64,000 bases of DNA from NCBI RefSeq assembly GCF_000378825.1, contig NZ_KB900388.1, forward strand, positions 295,578 through 359,577. The letters run 5' to 3'. Below, in pieces: positions 13,874 to 22,275 of this stretch. The position numbers and the translations under genes are program-made. The notes beneath the pieces are model-generated. The model searched no databases, was not told the DNA's origin, and was given only the letters and a program-made list of their open reading frames with translations. The stretch is from Salinispora vitiensis. Its GTDB lineage: Bacteria; Actinomycetota; Actinomycetes; Mycobacteriales; Micromonosporaceae. Every line of letters begins with the position of its first letter. The stretch's first letter is position 1.

Positions 13874-14521
13874 TCAGGCCGCCGTGCTCCACAGTGCTTG
13901 GAAGGCGACGGCCTCGCCGGCCAGCCAGCGCTCGATCTCCGCCGGTTTCGCGGTTGCCGGCGTACGGTACGCCCGGCCCCGCCGGACATCCACCAAGACG
14001 GGTTCGGCGTGCGGCAGGATCGCCTCCATCTGCCGGCCCATCAGGTGCAGCATGGCCAGGGCTGCCTCGTCGCTCGGCGGAGCCTCGTCGAAGTGCAGGC
14101 GAATGGCCTCGGCGCGCCCGTCGGCGTACCGGATTCCGAAGTGTGGGTTGATTTTCACGGGTAGGTCGCCCAGCAGGGCGAGCGCGTCGCGGGTCTGGGC
14201 CAGGTCGACCGACCGGGGTGCGCCGAGGGAGAGCAGCCAGGCCATCGCCCCCGGCACCAACGCCTGGTAGAGCGGACGCCACCGGGGTTTGACGGCGGCG
14301 ACCACCCGATCGAGGTGGGTGCCGCTGGTGTGGAAGGCGATGTCGGCCTTGAGGGCCTTGACGAACTGGCCATGTGGGTTGAAGCCGGAGCGGCTGGCCC
14401 GCTGCCGCCGCAGGCCGCCGACGAAGGTGGCCTTGGTCGGGCCGGTGCGGTCGACGTAACGGGTGAAGCCAAGGAGTGTGGTGTAGGGGGCGAGGGGAGT
14501 GGCGGGGGTGGGCGCGGTCAC
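13874..14521 (-). CDS. hypothetical protein
   Basis: 215 aa, not recognised. No signal peptide or membrane segment; a mixed soluble protein with conserved-looking blocks GFTRYVDRTGPTKATFVGGL (about 18), NPHGQFVKALKADIAFHTSG and LPVKINPHFGIRYADGRAEAI. Start choice: an ATG at 14525-14527 sits directly on the GGGAGG box, whereas the GTG two codons later (14519-14521) has ideal 6-base spacing, so the GTG is preferred. An AT-rich palindrome lies just upstream at 14547-14568. It borders a decayed transposon and may be part of the accessory region. Confidence 0.7.
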   Translation of the reverse strand: MTAPTPATPLAPYTTLLGFTRYVDRTGPTKATFVGGLRRQRASRSGFNPHGQFVKALKADIAFHTSGTHLDRVVAAVKPRWRPLYQALVPGAMAWLLSLGAPRSVDLAQTRDALALLGDLPVKINPHFGIRYADGRAEAIRLHFDEAPPSDEAALAMLHLMGRQMEAILPHAEPVLVDVRRGRAYRTPATAKPAEIERWLAGEAVAFQALWSTAA

Positions 14522-14546
14522 GGGCATCCTCCCAGCTCAACAGCGA

Positions 14547-14568
14547 GATTAGTACATACATTCTAATC
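14547..14568. promoter_or_regulatory. AT-rich inverted repeat, candidate operator
   Basis: GATTAG and CTAATC are perfect complementary arms separated by 10 bases (TACATACATT), giving a 22-base operator-sized dyad 26 bases upstream of the hypothetical gene's GTG. It stands out in a GC-rich background and overlaps the expected promoter. Confidence 0.4.
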
Positions 14569-14614
14569 GACTGAGCTGATCTCGACCAGGACAATTCACC
14601 CACGCATGTGTCCG

Positions 14615-14684
14615 GTCCGCTCGAAGTTGGCCAGTCCGCTTGAGCATGGCCAACGACGTGGCCACGTCCGGCTGAAGGTGGCCA
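14615..14684 (+). repeat. 19-bp repeats of a transposon end
   Basis: Three related direct repeats of 19 bases start with GTCCG and end with TGGCCA: 14615-14633, 14634-14652 (exactly adjacent) and 14666-14684. An extra partial TGGCCA lies at 14659-14664. Arrays of such sites at an element end are transposase-binding sites in Mu/Tn7/Tn552-type elements. A TGTGTCC sequence at 14608-14614 could be the element tip. Confidence 0.6.
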
Positions 14685-14747
14685 GCCGGTACGGTGCTGG
14701 GGTGCTGCGCGCGGTGCAGGGCCTGGGTGGTCCGCTGACGGCTGAGT

Positions 14748-15140
14748 TTGAGGTCGGCTTCGTCGGCGCCGAGGGAGCGGAGGCCCGCGCAAGGGCTGTG
14801 GGGACTGGTCGACCAGCGGGCCACCAAGACCAACGACATCGCCGGGCGGGCGGACCCGCGCCTGGTTGCGGCGATCCGCGCGGAGCTGGACGCGCAGACG
14901 CATGCCTCGACCGGCACCCGAGAGCGGTTGATGCGCCGGGTCGTCGCCGCACTGACCGCCGAACACGGTGAGGGCGCGGTGCCGGTTCCCGGTCGCAGCG
15001 CCTTCTACGAGCTGATCGCTGCGCTGTCGGTTGGTCGGCATTCGTTCGGCTCGGCGACCACGCGCCGGTCGCTGGCGAACCGGCCGGGCGCTCCGTTGGA
15101 CTGCCGGAGAACGCAGCGCTTCAGAGACTGGCCAAAATGA
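14748..15140 (+). pseudogene. Mu/TniA-type transposase, N-terminal remnant
   Basis: The recognisable part (14793-15089) reads GLWGLVDQRA, DPRLVAAIRAELDAQ, THASTGTRERLMRRVVA, GRSAFYELIAAL and FGSATTRRSLANRPG. This is the helix-turn-helix region that precedes the DDE integrase core in large Mu-transposase-C/TniA-like transposases. The DDE core itself is absent: homology ends at about 15089, just before the convergent PHP gene. Upstream, the frame breaks near 14790. Together with the 19-bp repeats it marks a dead element end. Confidence 0.6.
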
Positions 15141-16149
15141 CGGGGTTGGTGAGCGCCGCCATGTGCCCTCCGAGGTGGCGTAGCTCGACGCGGACGAACG
15201 CCGATTCTGCCTCGCTGGTGCGCCATTCCACGGCACCGGATCCGTCGCTCGGCAAGGATTCGCGGTGCACCGTGCCTCGATCGGTGTGGAAGCTGACGAT
15301 GCCTGATGGCACGCCGCTTACGTCCACCCGTACTACAACCGGCTCGTCGCAGGTCTTCAGCCGCTGACCGATCCCGGCGCTACGATCACCAGCAGCGGCG
15401 GTGAGCGACAGCTCAATGGCGGCTGATTCGGCGATCCAGCTCCGGCCGGCCCGGATGCCGGCGAGGACCGCCTCAGTGCTCAGCTCCTCGGCCAACACGA
15501 CTGTGTGCGGTACACCGATCTGGCCCTCCAGATGCGCGTCGCTGTTGCCCAACGCTGGCCGCCATCGCCCACCTCGGATGTCGTCAGCCAGGCTGCGACC
15601 CCATTCGGCCAGTGCCGCCTCATTGTTAGCGTTCCAGGGCAGGTCCGAACTCCACAGCCCGTTCCACACCTCTACCACGTCAAACCCGTGGAACGGGTAC
15701 ATGAAAACGCCAGAGGGATACGGCGCGTGCGGGTGGGCCGCTACGCACAGCCCACCGGCTTGATGCACCTGGTCCACATGTCGGTCGATCGCATCGTCGC
15801 GAATGCCGTACCGCCAGTCGACCACCTGTCCCGGGTCGATGCCAAGCGCCAGCCAGTGCCCGGTCCAGGTGGTGACCTCCTGGCCGAGCATGACCAGCAG
15901 ATCGTCACCGGCGAGTGGACCCCAGACGCCATGCGTGTCGGACGTGTTGTGCTCGGTGATGGCGATGAAGTCCAGTCTGGCCTTACGGGCACCGGCCGCG
16001 AGCTGCTCCGGCGTCAGCTCTCCACCATTCGAGCGCGCCGAATGCACATGGCAGTCACCTCGGTACCAGCCGCGCCCCCGACCGGTCACCCGCCCCGGTG
16101 GGAACCGCGACTGCGGAACCCGCTCCGCCATATCGTCATCCGTAGTCAT
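15121..16149 (-). CDS. PHP domain metallohydrolase (CehA/McbA-like)
   Basis: 342 aa. PHP-fold phosphoesterase: metal-binding GDCHVHSARSNG (about 32), FIAITEHNTSD (about 60), QEVTTW, AAHPHAPYP (about 132), VEVWNG and the C-terminal GNSDAHLEGQIG (about 199). These are the usual metal ligands of the CehA/McbA group, whose known members cleave carbamates such as carbaryl or phosphoesters; the natural substrate is unknown. A beta-sandwich-like C-terminal domain follows. The upstream ATG thirteen codons earlier is rejected because TACACT, a good -10, lies seven bases before the ATG at 16149, suggesting leaderless translation. Next to transposon debris, so possibly acquired. Confidence 0.82.
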   Translation of the reverse strand: MTTDDDMAERVPQSRFPPGRVTGRGRGWYRGDCHVHSARSNGGELTPEQLAAGARKARLDFIAITEHNTSDTHGVWGPLAGDDLLVMLGQEVTTWTGHWLALGIDPGQVVDWRYGIRDDAIDRHVDQVHQAGGLCVAAHPHAPYPSGVFMYPFHGFDVVEVWNGLWSSDLPWNANNEAALAEWGRSLADDIRGGRWRPALGNSDAHLEGQIGVPHTVVLAEELSTEAVLAGIRAGRSWIAESAAIELSLTAAAGDRSAGIGQRLKTCDEPVVVRVDVSGVPSGIVSFHTDRGTVHRESLPSDGSGAVEWRTSEAESAFVRVELRHLGGHMAALTNPVILASL

Positions 16150-16157
16150 GCCGGGCA

Positions 16158-16913
16158 GTGTACTCACCACCCGCAGACAACGAGTCACAAGAAAGATCCG
16201 GCTGGATCGGCATCGCGGGCTCCAATAATCGGCCAGCTAGTACCGGACGATCACAGTCCGCCTGTCCACGCCAACCTGTCCTGGCGCTGGCCACCACCTT
16301 GGCAGCTGGCCAGGTTTACGTGGACCGGACAGCATGGTCGTCCCTTGTCGGGCCTGCCGGCCTCGCCTCGCACCACACCTGGCTGCCCCGAGGGAGGTCG
16401 CGGTCGCTGCTGCTTGCCGCCATCGCCCGCGGAGAGGCCCCACAGACCCGCAGCACCGAGGAGATCATCCAGGACCGGGCGCGTGGTCACCTCGACGCGG
16501 CGGCCGCCCGCGACGCCCGGCTCGCCGATGCCCACGACCGAATCACCGACCATCTCCGGCGCCTGCGCGGCGCGGTCACCGTTCGCCACGACTACCGGCT
16601 GATACACGGCGAACTCGGACCGGACCACGTGCTCGTCCCGCCTTCCGGTGCACCCGCCATGATCGACATCGAGGGGCTGACGTTCTTCGACGTGGAGTGG
16701 GAGCACGCCTGGCTGCAGTTGCGCTTCGGCGACGCGTACCCCGCGCTCCAGTCCGTCGAACTCGACCCCAACCGGCTGGAGCTCTACCGATTCGCCCAGG
16801 TCCTGTCTCTGATCGAGGGTCCCCTTCGGATCGCCGACACCGACTTCCCGAACCGCCAGTGGATGCTGGCTCTCGCCGAGCGGAACATCACCAAGGCCCT
16901 GGCCGTGATCTGA
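16158..16913 (+). pseudogene. APH-type phosphotransferase, N-terminally truncated
   Basis: The C-terminal lobe of an aminoglycoside-phosphotransferase/choline-kinase-like protein is clear: YRLIHGELGPDHVLV (about 148) stands for the catalytic HGDxxxxN loop, and AMIDIEGLTFFDVEWEHAWL (about 168) for the metal-binding Asp region. The N-lobe with its glycine-rich loop and lysine is missing; the first 40 residues look like non-coding sequence read through. The loop has Glu where the catalytic Asp is usual, which some actinomycete relatives share. The 5' end overlaps the PHP promoter region. Best read as a truncated remnant. Confidence 0.6.
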
Positions 16914-16982
16914 CTCCTCCCGCATCACCGTCCGGCGGGACGACTGGGCCAGCCGGGGTCGGTTGATGAGGCGTGGCGATGG

Positions 16983-18527
16983 CTACCGCTCGGTACTCCC
17001 GAAGGCGCTGGACAGGTAGGTGCGGGCGTCCGTGATCGCGTCCGCGATGATCCTCGCTGCGGCGCGTGCCTCCTCCGGCTCATGGTTCGCCTGCACCTGA
17101 AGCCGGAACCGCGACGAGCCGGTGGGAGTCACCGGGAACTCCACCATGAACGCGAGCACCCCACGGTCGAAGAGCAGGCGGTTCGCGATCCGCGCCAGCT
17201 TCTCATTTCCGATCAGAAGCGGCACGATCGGCGACGGCTCACCCATACAGGTCAGCCCGTGCCCGGTCAGCTCATCGCGAAGCGCGGTGACGGCGGTGCG
17301 CAGCCGGGAACGGAGGAGGTCGCCCTCCGCGGAGCGGATGATCTTCGATGCTTCCAGGACCACGGCGGTCTGCACGGGCGACAACGCGTTGGAGAAGAAG
17401 TGCGACCCACCGAACATCTTGAGGTACTGCTTGAGCGCCGGGGAGGCCGAGGCGACGAAGCCGCCGTTGGAGCAGAACGTCTTGGAGAAGGCCCCCATCA
17501 CGATGTCGATGTCGCCGAGCACCTCCTGCAACCCGAGAACACCGGTGCCACCCGGGCCCATCGAACCCAGGTCGTGCGCCACGTCGACGAGCAGCGTCGC
17601 GTCGTGCTCCCGGCACACCCGCTGCAGGGTCACCAGGTCCGGCCAGTCAGCGTCCACCGAGAAGAGGCCATCCGTGACGACGAGGATTCCGTTGCGGCTG
17701 TCGCGCCGACGGATGTCGACCAGGTGGCGACGGACCGCCTCCACGTTGAGGTGCTCGTAGCGCACCACGTTGCGGGTGGTCGCCCGGGCTCCCTGTTGGA
17801 GGCAGGAGTGCGCCAGCCGGTCGATCAGAACGTGGTCCTCCTGGCGGACCAGGCCCGCCATCGCCCCGAAGCCGGCGGCCCACCCGGTCGGGAAGAGCGT
17901 CACCTGCTCGGCCCGGACCAACTCGCCGAGCGACGCCTCCAGTTCGTCGGAGATGCGAGTGTTCCCGAGCACCATCGGTGACCCGGCGCTGTGCGGACCG
18001 TAGTCCCGCATCGCCTTGGTCGCCGCCTCCCGGATCGCCGGGTGCGTGTTGAACGACAGATAATCCTGCGAGTTGAAGTTGATCCCGCGGGTACGCCGGC
18101 CGATGTCGTTGGTGATCTGGGCGATGCTGTTCGGTGCGGCTTCCAGCGTCCTGGAGTACTGCCACGTCTCGGTCCGCCGCCGCGCCTCGACCCACCCGTG
18201 GAATTCCTCGGTACGGGTCATCAGGTTACGGCCGGCCGGCCGGTAGAAGTCATAGGCGTTCTTGTCGAGCGCGTACTCCTCGTCGGCGTCAACCTGTAGG
18301 TCGACGGGTTCCCACATCTGGGTCAGGTCGGCGACCACCTCGTTCAGGGCGGTCTCGTCCAACGAGTCGAACTCGTCCCACGGGATGTGGGTGGCCCAGT
18401 TGCGGGTCATCTCGGAGACCTCGGCCGCGGCTGCCGCCATCGCCTCCCGATCCTGCCGGCCGGCGGCCGCAAGGATGGTCCCGATCAGTTCGTCGTCGTC
18501 GCGTTGGTCAAGCTCAGGAAGGGACAC
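16983..18527 (-). CDS. PLP-dependent alpha-oxoamine synthase family enzyme
   Basis: 514 aa. Residues 120-505 match the AONS/ALAS/KBL family, which condenses an amino acid with an acyl thioester, releasing CO2 and giving an alpha-oxoamine. Visible: NFNSQDYLSFNTHPAIREA (about 152), HSAGSPMVLGNT (about 182), DRLAHSCLQQGA (about 239), TDGLFSVDADWPDL, VDVAHDLGSMGPGGTG (cofactor Asp and His kept) and the PLP-lysine motif GAFSKTFCSNGG (about 350). An acidic helical extension of about 115 residues precedes the catalytic domain and is absent from BioF or KBL. GTG at 18525-18527 with GGAG seven bases upstream sets the start. It lies 25 bases after an FAD oxidoreductase, presumably its operon partner. 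Confidence 0.85.
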   Translation of the reverse strand: MSLPELDQRDDDELIGTILAAAGRQDREAMAAAAAEVSEMTRNWATHIPWDEFDSLDETALNEVVADLTQMWEPVDLQVDADEEYALDKNAYDFYRPAGRNLMTRTEEFHGWVEARRRTETWQYSRTLEAAPNSIAQITNDIGRRTRGINFNSQDYLSFNTHPAIREAATKAMRDYGPHSAGSPMVLGNTRISDELEASLGELVRAEQVTLFPTGWAAGFGAMAGLVRQEDHVLIDRLAHSCLQQGARATTRNVVRYEHLNVEAVRRHLVDIRRRDSRNGILVVTDGLFSVDADWPDLVTLQRVCREHDATLLVDVAHDLGSMGPGGTGVLGLQEVLGDIDIVMGAFSKTFCSNGGFVASASPALKQYLKMFGGSHFFSNALSPVQTAVVLEASKIIRSAEGDLLRSRLRTAVTALRDELTGHGLTCMGEPSPIVPLLIGNEKLARIANRLLFDRGVLAFMVEFPVTPTGSSRFRLQVQANHEPEEARAAARIIADAITDARTYLSSAFGSTER

Positions 18528-18552
18528 AGTCGATCTCCGGGCGGGGTACGGG

Positions 18553-19881
18553 TCAGGCGAACAGGTTCTGCTGGTACATCCGAGCGGTCGCGGGGTAGTC
18601 CTCGAACACCGGGTACCCGGCCGAGGTCTCCTTCGCGGCGTCGTTGAGGAGGAGGAGGTTCGACGCCTGGAAGAACTCCGAGACCGGCGCGACGTCGGCG
18701 TGGGTGGCGACGAACCGGTCGATCTCCTGCTGGTTTCCCCGCAACGCCACGAACAACTGCAGTTCGTCGTGGCGGTACGGTCGCATCTCCGCGAGCGTGC
18801 AGACGTAGTCGTAGTAGGCGGCGGCGTTCTGGCTGCGGCGGCGGCCCTCATAGCTGGCCATCGCCGCCTCCAGCGACACGTCCCCGGAGAACCACCGGCC
18901 CAGCGCGTCGGCGACCAGCTCCGCGCCCCGGAACGCGTGGGTCATCCCGATCGCGGTGCACTGGTCCTTGGCCGACTCGGCATCCCCGACCAGCACCCAG
19001 CCCGGTCCGGCCAGGGGCCGGAGGAACGCGGACTGATCCAACGTCCCGTAGACGCGCTCCGCCCGCACGCCCTGCGTCCGGACCACCTCGCCCAGCTCCG
19101 GGCTGACGAAATCCAGCGCCCGCTGGAAGTTGCCGGACACGTCGCGACGGAACTCGCGGGACCACTCGCTCGGTCCCCAGACCAGCACCATGTTCTGGTC
19201 GTGGTTGGTGGGTGCCACGGCGCAGGCCAGCCGACCACGTCGGTGCAGCTGCGCCGGACCCAGGTCGAAGCCGGAGTAGTAGCTCCAGTAGGCGAAGGTG
19301 CACCGGGGCCGCTCGTCGAACTTCGGCAGGCCGAGGGTGCGGGCGACGAACGAGTTGCGCCCGTCGGCGCCGATCACGATCCGGGCGCGCTCCTCGACCA
19401 ACTGCCCGTCGGAGTCGCGTCCCCGTACCCCGACGACCTGGTCGCCCTCGGTGATGAGCTCCCGCACCGTGAAGTTTGTCCGCACCTCGGCGCCGGCCTT
19501 ACTCGCCGCCTCGACCAACATCTGGTCGAGCACGTGGCGGCGCACCGAGGCGTACGTGCGCACCACGCCCGAGTCGTCGCCATGCCAGTCGCGGAAGTAC
19601 GCGCGCAGAAGCTCGTCCGGCACCGAGCCGGTGAGCGGAATGCCATCGTTGACGAATGTGACCTCGGTGTGCGATGGGGTGACCGCCAGCACCTGGTCCA
19701 GCAGGCCCCACCGGTTCAGGTAGGAGGTCCCGTGCGGCCAGAGGAAGTGGGTCGAGATGACGTCGCTGGGGAAGCTCGATCGGTCTAATACCAGCACCCG
19801 GTGCCCCTGTCGGGCCAGGAGCATGCCGGTGGACGCGCCTGCGCAGCGGGCTCCGATGACAATCGCGTCGTACCTGGACAT
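18553..19881 (-). CDS. FAD-dependent oxidoreductase (GGR/PHBH-like)
   Basis: 442 aa. Begins with YDAIVIGARCAGASTGMLLA, the GxRxAG variant of the dinucleotide-binding motif, followed by VLVLDRSSFPSD. It has the second FAD motif VLVGDAESAKDQCTAIGM (about 295) and IVIGADGRNS (DG motif, about 166). These place it among geranylgeranyl-reductase/p-hydroxybenzoate-hydroxylase-like flavoproteins, many of which act in natural-product tailoring. A GGAAGGG box 8 bases before the ATG at 19879-19881 supports this start over one 26 codons upstream. First gene of a two-gene operon with the alpha-oxoamine synthase; the substrate is unknown. Confidence 0.85.
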   Translation of the reverse strand: MSRYDAIVIGARCAGASTGMLLARQGHRVLVLDRSSFPSDVISTHFLWPHGTSYLNRWGLLDQVLAVTPSHTEVTFVNDGIPLTGSVPDELLRAYFRDWHGDDSGVVRTYASVRRHVLDQMLVEAASKAGAEVRTNFTVRELITEGDQVVGVRGRDSDGQLVEERARIVIGADGRNSFVARTLGLPKFDERPRCTFAYWSYYSGFDLGPAQLHRRGRLACAVAPTNHDQNMVLVWGPSEWSREFRRDVSGNFQRALDFVSPELGEVVRTQGVRAERVYGTLDQSAFLRPLAGPGWVLVGDAESAKDQCTAIGMTHAFRGAELVADALGRWFSGDVSLEAAMASYEGRRRSQNAAAYYDYVCTLAEMRPYRHDELQLFVALRGNQQEIDRFVATHADVAPVSEFFQASNLLLLNDAAKETSAGYPVFEDYPATARMYQQNLFA

Positions 19882-20212
19882 GCGGATTCCCTTCCGAGGA
19901 GCGGGTAGCTCGACGATCCCAGCGGGGCTAGTCTGCTGGCCGCGATCGTATCTGTCCAACTAGGTCTATTCGAGCGGCCCCCGGCCGATGGTCGCGCCGA
20001 TGACGCGGTGTGCCGGGCCGCTACCACCATCAGCGGTTAATGCACCGTAGAGCCCTCAAACCGGGCTTTCCAGCGAGGTCGGGGGTGCCTGTCAGCATGC
20101 AGGGGTGATCGGCGTGTGCGGGTTATGAGGCAACCCGCAAAGCGCTAGCGTTGGGCGTGACTTCGGCCTGCTGGGTCGGTGGTGCGTTCAGTGCAACGCG
20201 AGGAGGTTCCGG
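19882..20212. other. divergent intergenic region
   Basis: 331 bases between the FAD oxidoreductase and the XRE pseudogene, with no convincing ORF. On the plus strand TTATGA and TAGCGT, 17 bases apart near 20126-20154, could drive the regulator. On the minus strand TTGGAC lies near 19957 but lacks a well-placed -10. Confidence 0.4.
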
Positions 20213-21422
20213 GTGGATTCCTTGCCAGAGCTGACATTCGGGCAACGGTTGAAGGTCTATCGGGAGCGGTCCGGAAAGACCCGGGTGGTGCTTGGCGGGT
20301 TGGTGGGCCGTAGCGCCGAGTGGGTGAAGGCGGTCGAGACCGACCGGATCTTGCCGCCACGACTTCCGATGCTGGATCGGATCGCGCGCTCTGAAGATCG
20401 ACGTGTCTGTCCTGGCCGTGGAGTTGGGTGACCGGTCTGTGGTGGTCAGTGGGCCGGAGCATCCGGCGTTGGCGTCGGTGCGGGATGCGGTGAACCGGAT
20501 CGTGTTCGCTGATGACGTCCCGGCGGAGTCCTTGTCCCGGCTGAGGGAGCGGCTGGCGGTGGCTTGGCGGGCACGTCATCAGGCGTCGGATCATCGGACG
20601 GTGCTGGGCGGGTTGTTGCCGGGTTTGCTACGGGATGCGCAGCACGCGGTGTTGGGGTACGAGGGTGCCGAACGGCGGCAGGCGCAGGCGTTGCTGGCGG
20701 AGACGCTCGGGTTGGCGCAGATGTTCATCGCGTACCAGCCTGCTGCCGAGTTGTTGTGGCGGGTGGCGGGTCGGGCGATGGTGGTGGCGCAGGAGTCCGG
20801 TGACCCGGAGGCGGTGGCCGGTGCGGGGTGGTTCCTGTGCCAGGTGCATCGAGATGCTGGGGACTGGGACACCGCGATGGCGGTGACGCTGGACGTGCTC
20901 TCGGCCGTGGAGCCGGCCGCGGTCGATGGGAGCACGAATCTGCTGGCGCTGTGGGGTGCGCTGAACTTCGAGGCCGCATACACGGCGGCTCGTGCCGGCA
21001 CGGAGGGGCGGGCCTGGCGGTACTGGGATCGCGCGGATCGCGTGGCGCAGCGCCTACCGCAGGGTTTCTACCAGCCGCAGACGTCGTTTTCCCGGGCCAT
21101 CATGGGCGCGCACGCAGTGACCGTGGCGGTGGAGTTGCAGAAGTCCGGCGAGGCGGTGCGGCAGGCCCGCCGCCACGATGCGGCAGCGATCCCGTCGAGG
21201 CCGCGCCGGGCGCGCCATTTGATCGAGGTCGCCCGGGCGCACTACGGCAAGGGCGATACGGAAGCGACGGTGGCGATGCTGCGGCATGCGTACGAGTCCG
21301 CCCCAGAGACGATCCGCTTCAACGGGTACGCCCGTCAGATCACCGTGGACCTGCTCGGCGGCCCGCGTGCCACCCGAGACGATGCCCGCGACCTCGCGGT
21401 CCGAGTCGGACTCGTCTCGTGA
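20213..21422 (+). pseudogene. XRE family regulator, frameshifted
   Basis: GTG start with a perfect AGGAGG six bases upstream. The first frame encodes an XRE helix-turn-helix (LTFGQRLKVYRERSGKTR to MLDRIAR) and then goes off frame near 20393. The other frame, from about 20397 to 21422, resumes as LKIDVSVLAVELGD and continues as a helical TPR-like C-terminal domain with no stop. Restoring GC to the GCGCGCT run near 20391-20397 (that is, GCGCGCGCT) rejoins the frames exactly as RIARALKIDVSVL. So this is one gene of about 400 codons broken by loss of a GC dinucleotide: a recent mutation, a slippage switch or a sequencing error. Convergent to a DUF397 gene. Confidence 0.75.
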
Positions 21423-21491
21423 TCGGGAGGTAGGAACCTTACCCACTTCAGCGTGCAACCAACCGTGGCCGTATTAAAACGCATAGTGGAC

Positions 21492-21519
21492 CCTCCAACC
21501 TCAGTTTCGAGGTTGGAGG
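21492..21519. terminator. bidirectional terminator
   Basis: Perfect 11-bp stem, CCTCCAACCTC (21492-21502) with GAGGTTGGAGG (21509-21519), around AGTTTC. It lies between the convergent XRE pseudogene and the DUF397 gene. Confidence 0.75.
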
Positions 21520-21565
21520 CTCCTAACGTCTCAAGTCGGGTTGGCCGGGCCGGTCGGGTCTACAG

Positions 21566-21751
21566 CTACTCGGAGAGCTGAGCGACGAAGGCCCGCCACG
21601 CTGTCGGCCCGAACACCAGCGCCGGCCCGGTCGGGTCCTTGGAGTCCCGGACACCCACGATGCCAACGAGGTTGGAGGCAACCTCGACACATGCCCCCTG
21701 GTTGCTGCCGCTGCGAGTGCTCTTGTGCCAGCGTGCGCCGGTCAAGTCCAT
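21566..21751 (-). CDS. DUF397 domain protein
   Basis: 61 aa, the full size of this actinomycete family: WHKSTRSGSNQGACVEVA, VGVRDSKDPTGPALVFGPTAW and RAFVAQL match DUF397. These small proteins are normally encoded beside XRE-DUF5753 regulators, and some such pairs control development in Streptomyces. GGAGG lies 10 bases before the ATG at 21749-21751. The start overlaps the 3' end of the truncated XRE remnant by ten bases, so the pair was once a translationally coupled operon. With the partner truncated, this protein may be orphaned. Confidence 0.85.
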   Translation of the reverse strand: MDLTGARWHKSTRSGSNQGACVEVASNLVGIVGVRDSKDPTGPALVFGPTAWRAFVAQLSE

Positions 21752-22023
21752 GCTTTCGCTACCTCCATCATCAACTCGGTTGACTGGTTCAGGGTGAGCG
21801 CTTCGGCAAGCGTGGCTTCCCACTGTTCCCGGAGCGCTGCGACCTCGGCGGGTCGCTCAACCACCTGACCCCGAAGCCGGTTGTCAAGGTAGCCCACATC
21901 ACCCAGGTCCGCCGAGGTCGCGATGACAAAGGGTCCGTCAAGACCAGCGTATGCACCCACGGAGGAGGGTACGACGTGGACTCGTATCCGTCGGTTCTCC
22001 TGGTTGAGCTGGGCCAGAGGCTG
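21742..22023 (-). pseudogene. XRE-DUF5753 regulator, C-terminal remnant
   Basis: An open frame without a proper start: after an in-frame stop (TGA at 22024-22026) it reads NQENRRIRVHVVPSSVGAYA, GLDGPFVIATSADLGDVGYL, DNRLRGQVVERPAEV and ends in EVAKAW. This is the C-terminal part of a DUF5753 domain. The helix-turn-helix and most of the sensor domain are absent, and the upstream sequence shows no homologous continuation. It overlaps the DUF397 start by ten bases as in intact pairs. Confidence 0.65.
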
Positions 22024-22275
22024 TCATGCCCATTTCCCCAACCCTTCCCCAATTGAAGCTTCCGATTCTCCATGGCTTCTCACCGGTCAAGCCTGGATCT
22101 TCTACATCTCTCCAACATGGCCGGATAGCTTCCAGGCTAGGTGCTTGACGTTCATTCTGGAAGGTGGAATTCGACAAGAAATGAAGCCTCGCAGTGGATC
22201 AACCAGGTCACCGTTGTCTATGAGCTGATGGATGCAGTCTCAGTGCGAGATTGGTTCATGGCTAGGAGGTTGATC

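Noticed and set aside
18528..18851. N-terminal extension of the alpha-oxoamine synthase
   Set aside because: Ser/Arg/Thr-rich noise overlapping the FAD gene; the GTG at 18527 with GGAG is a better start.
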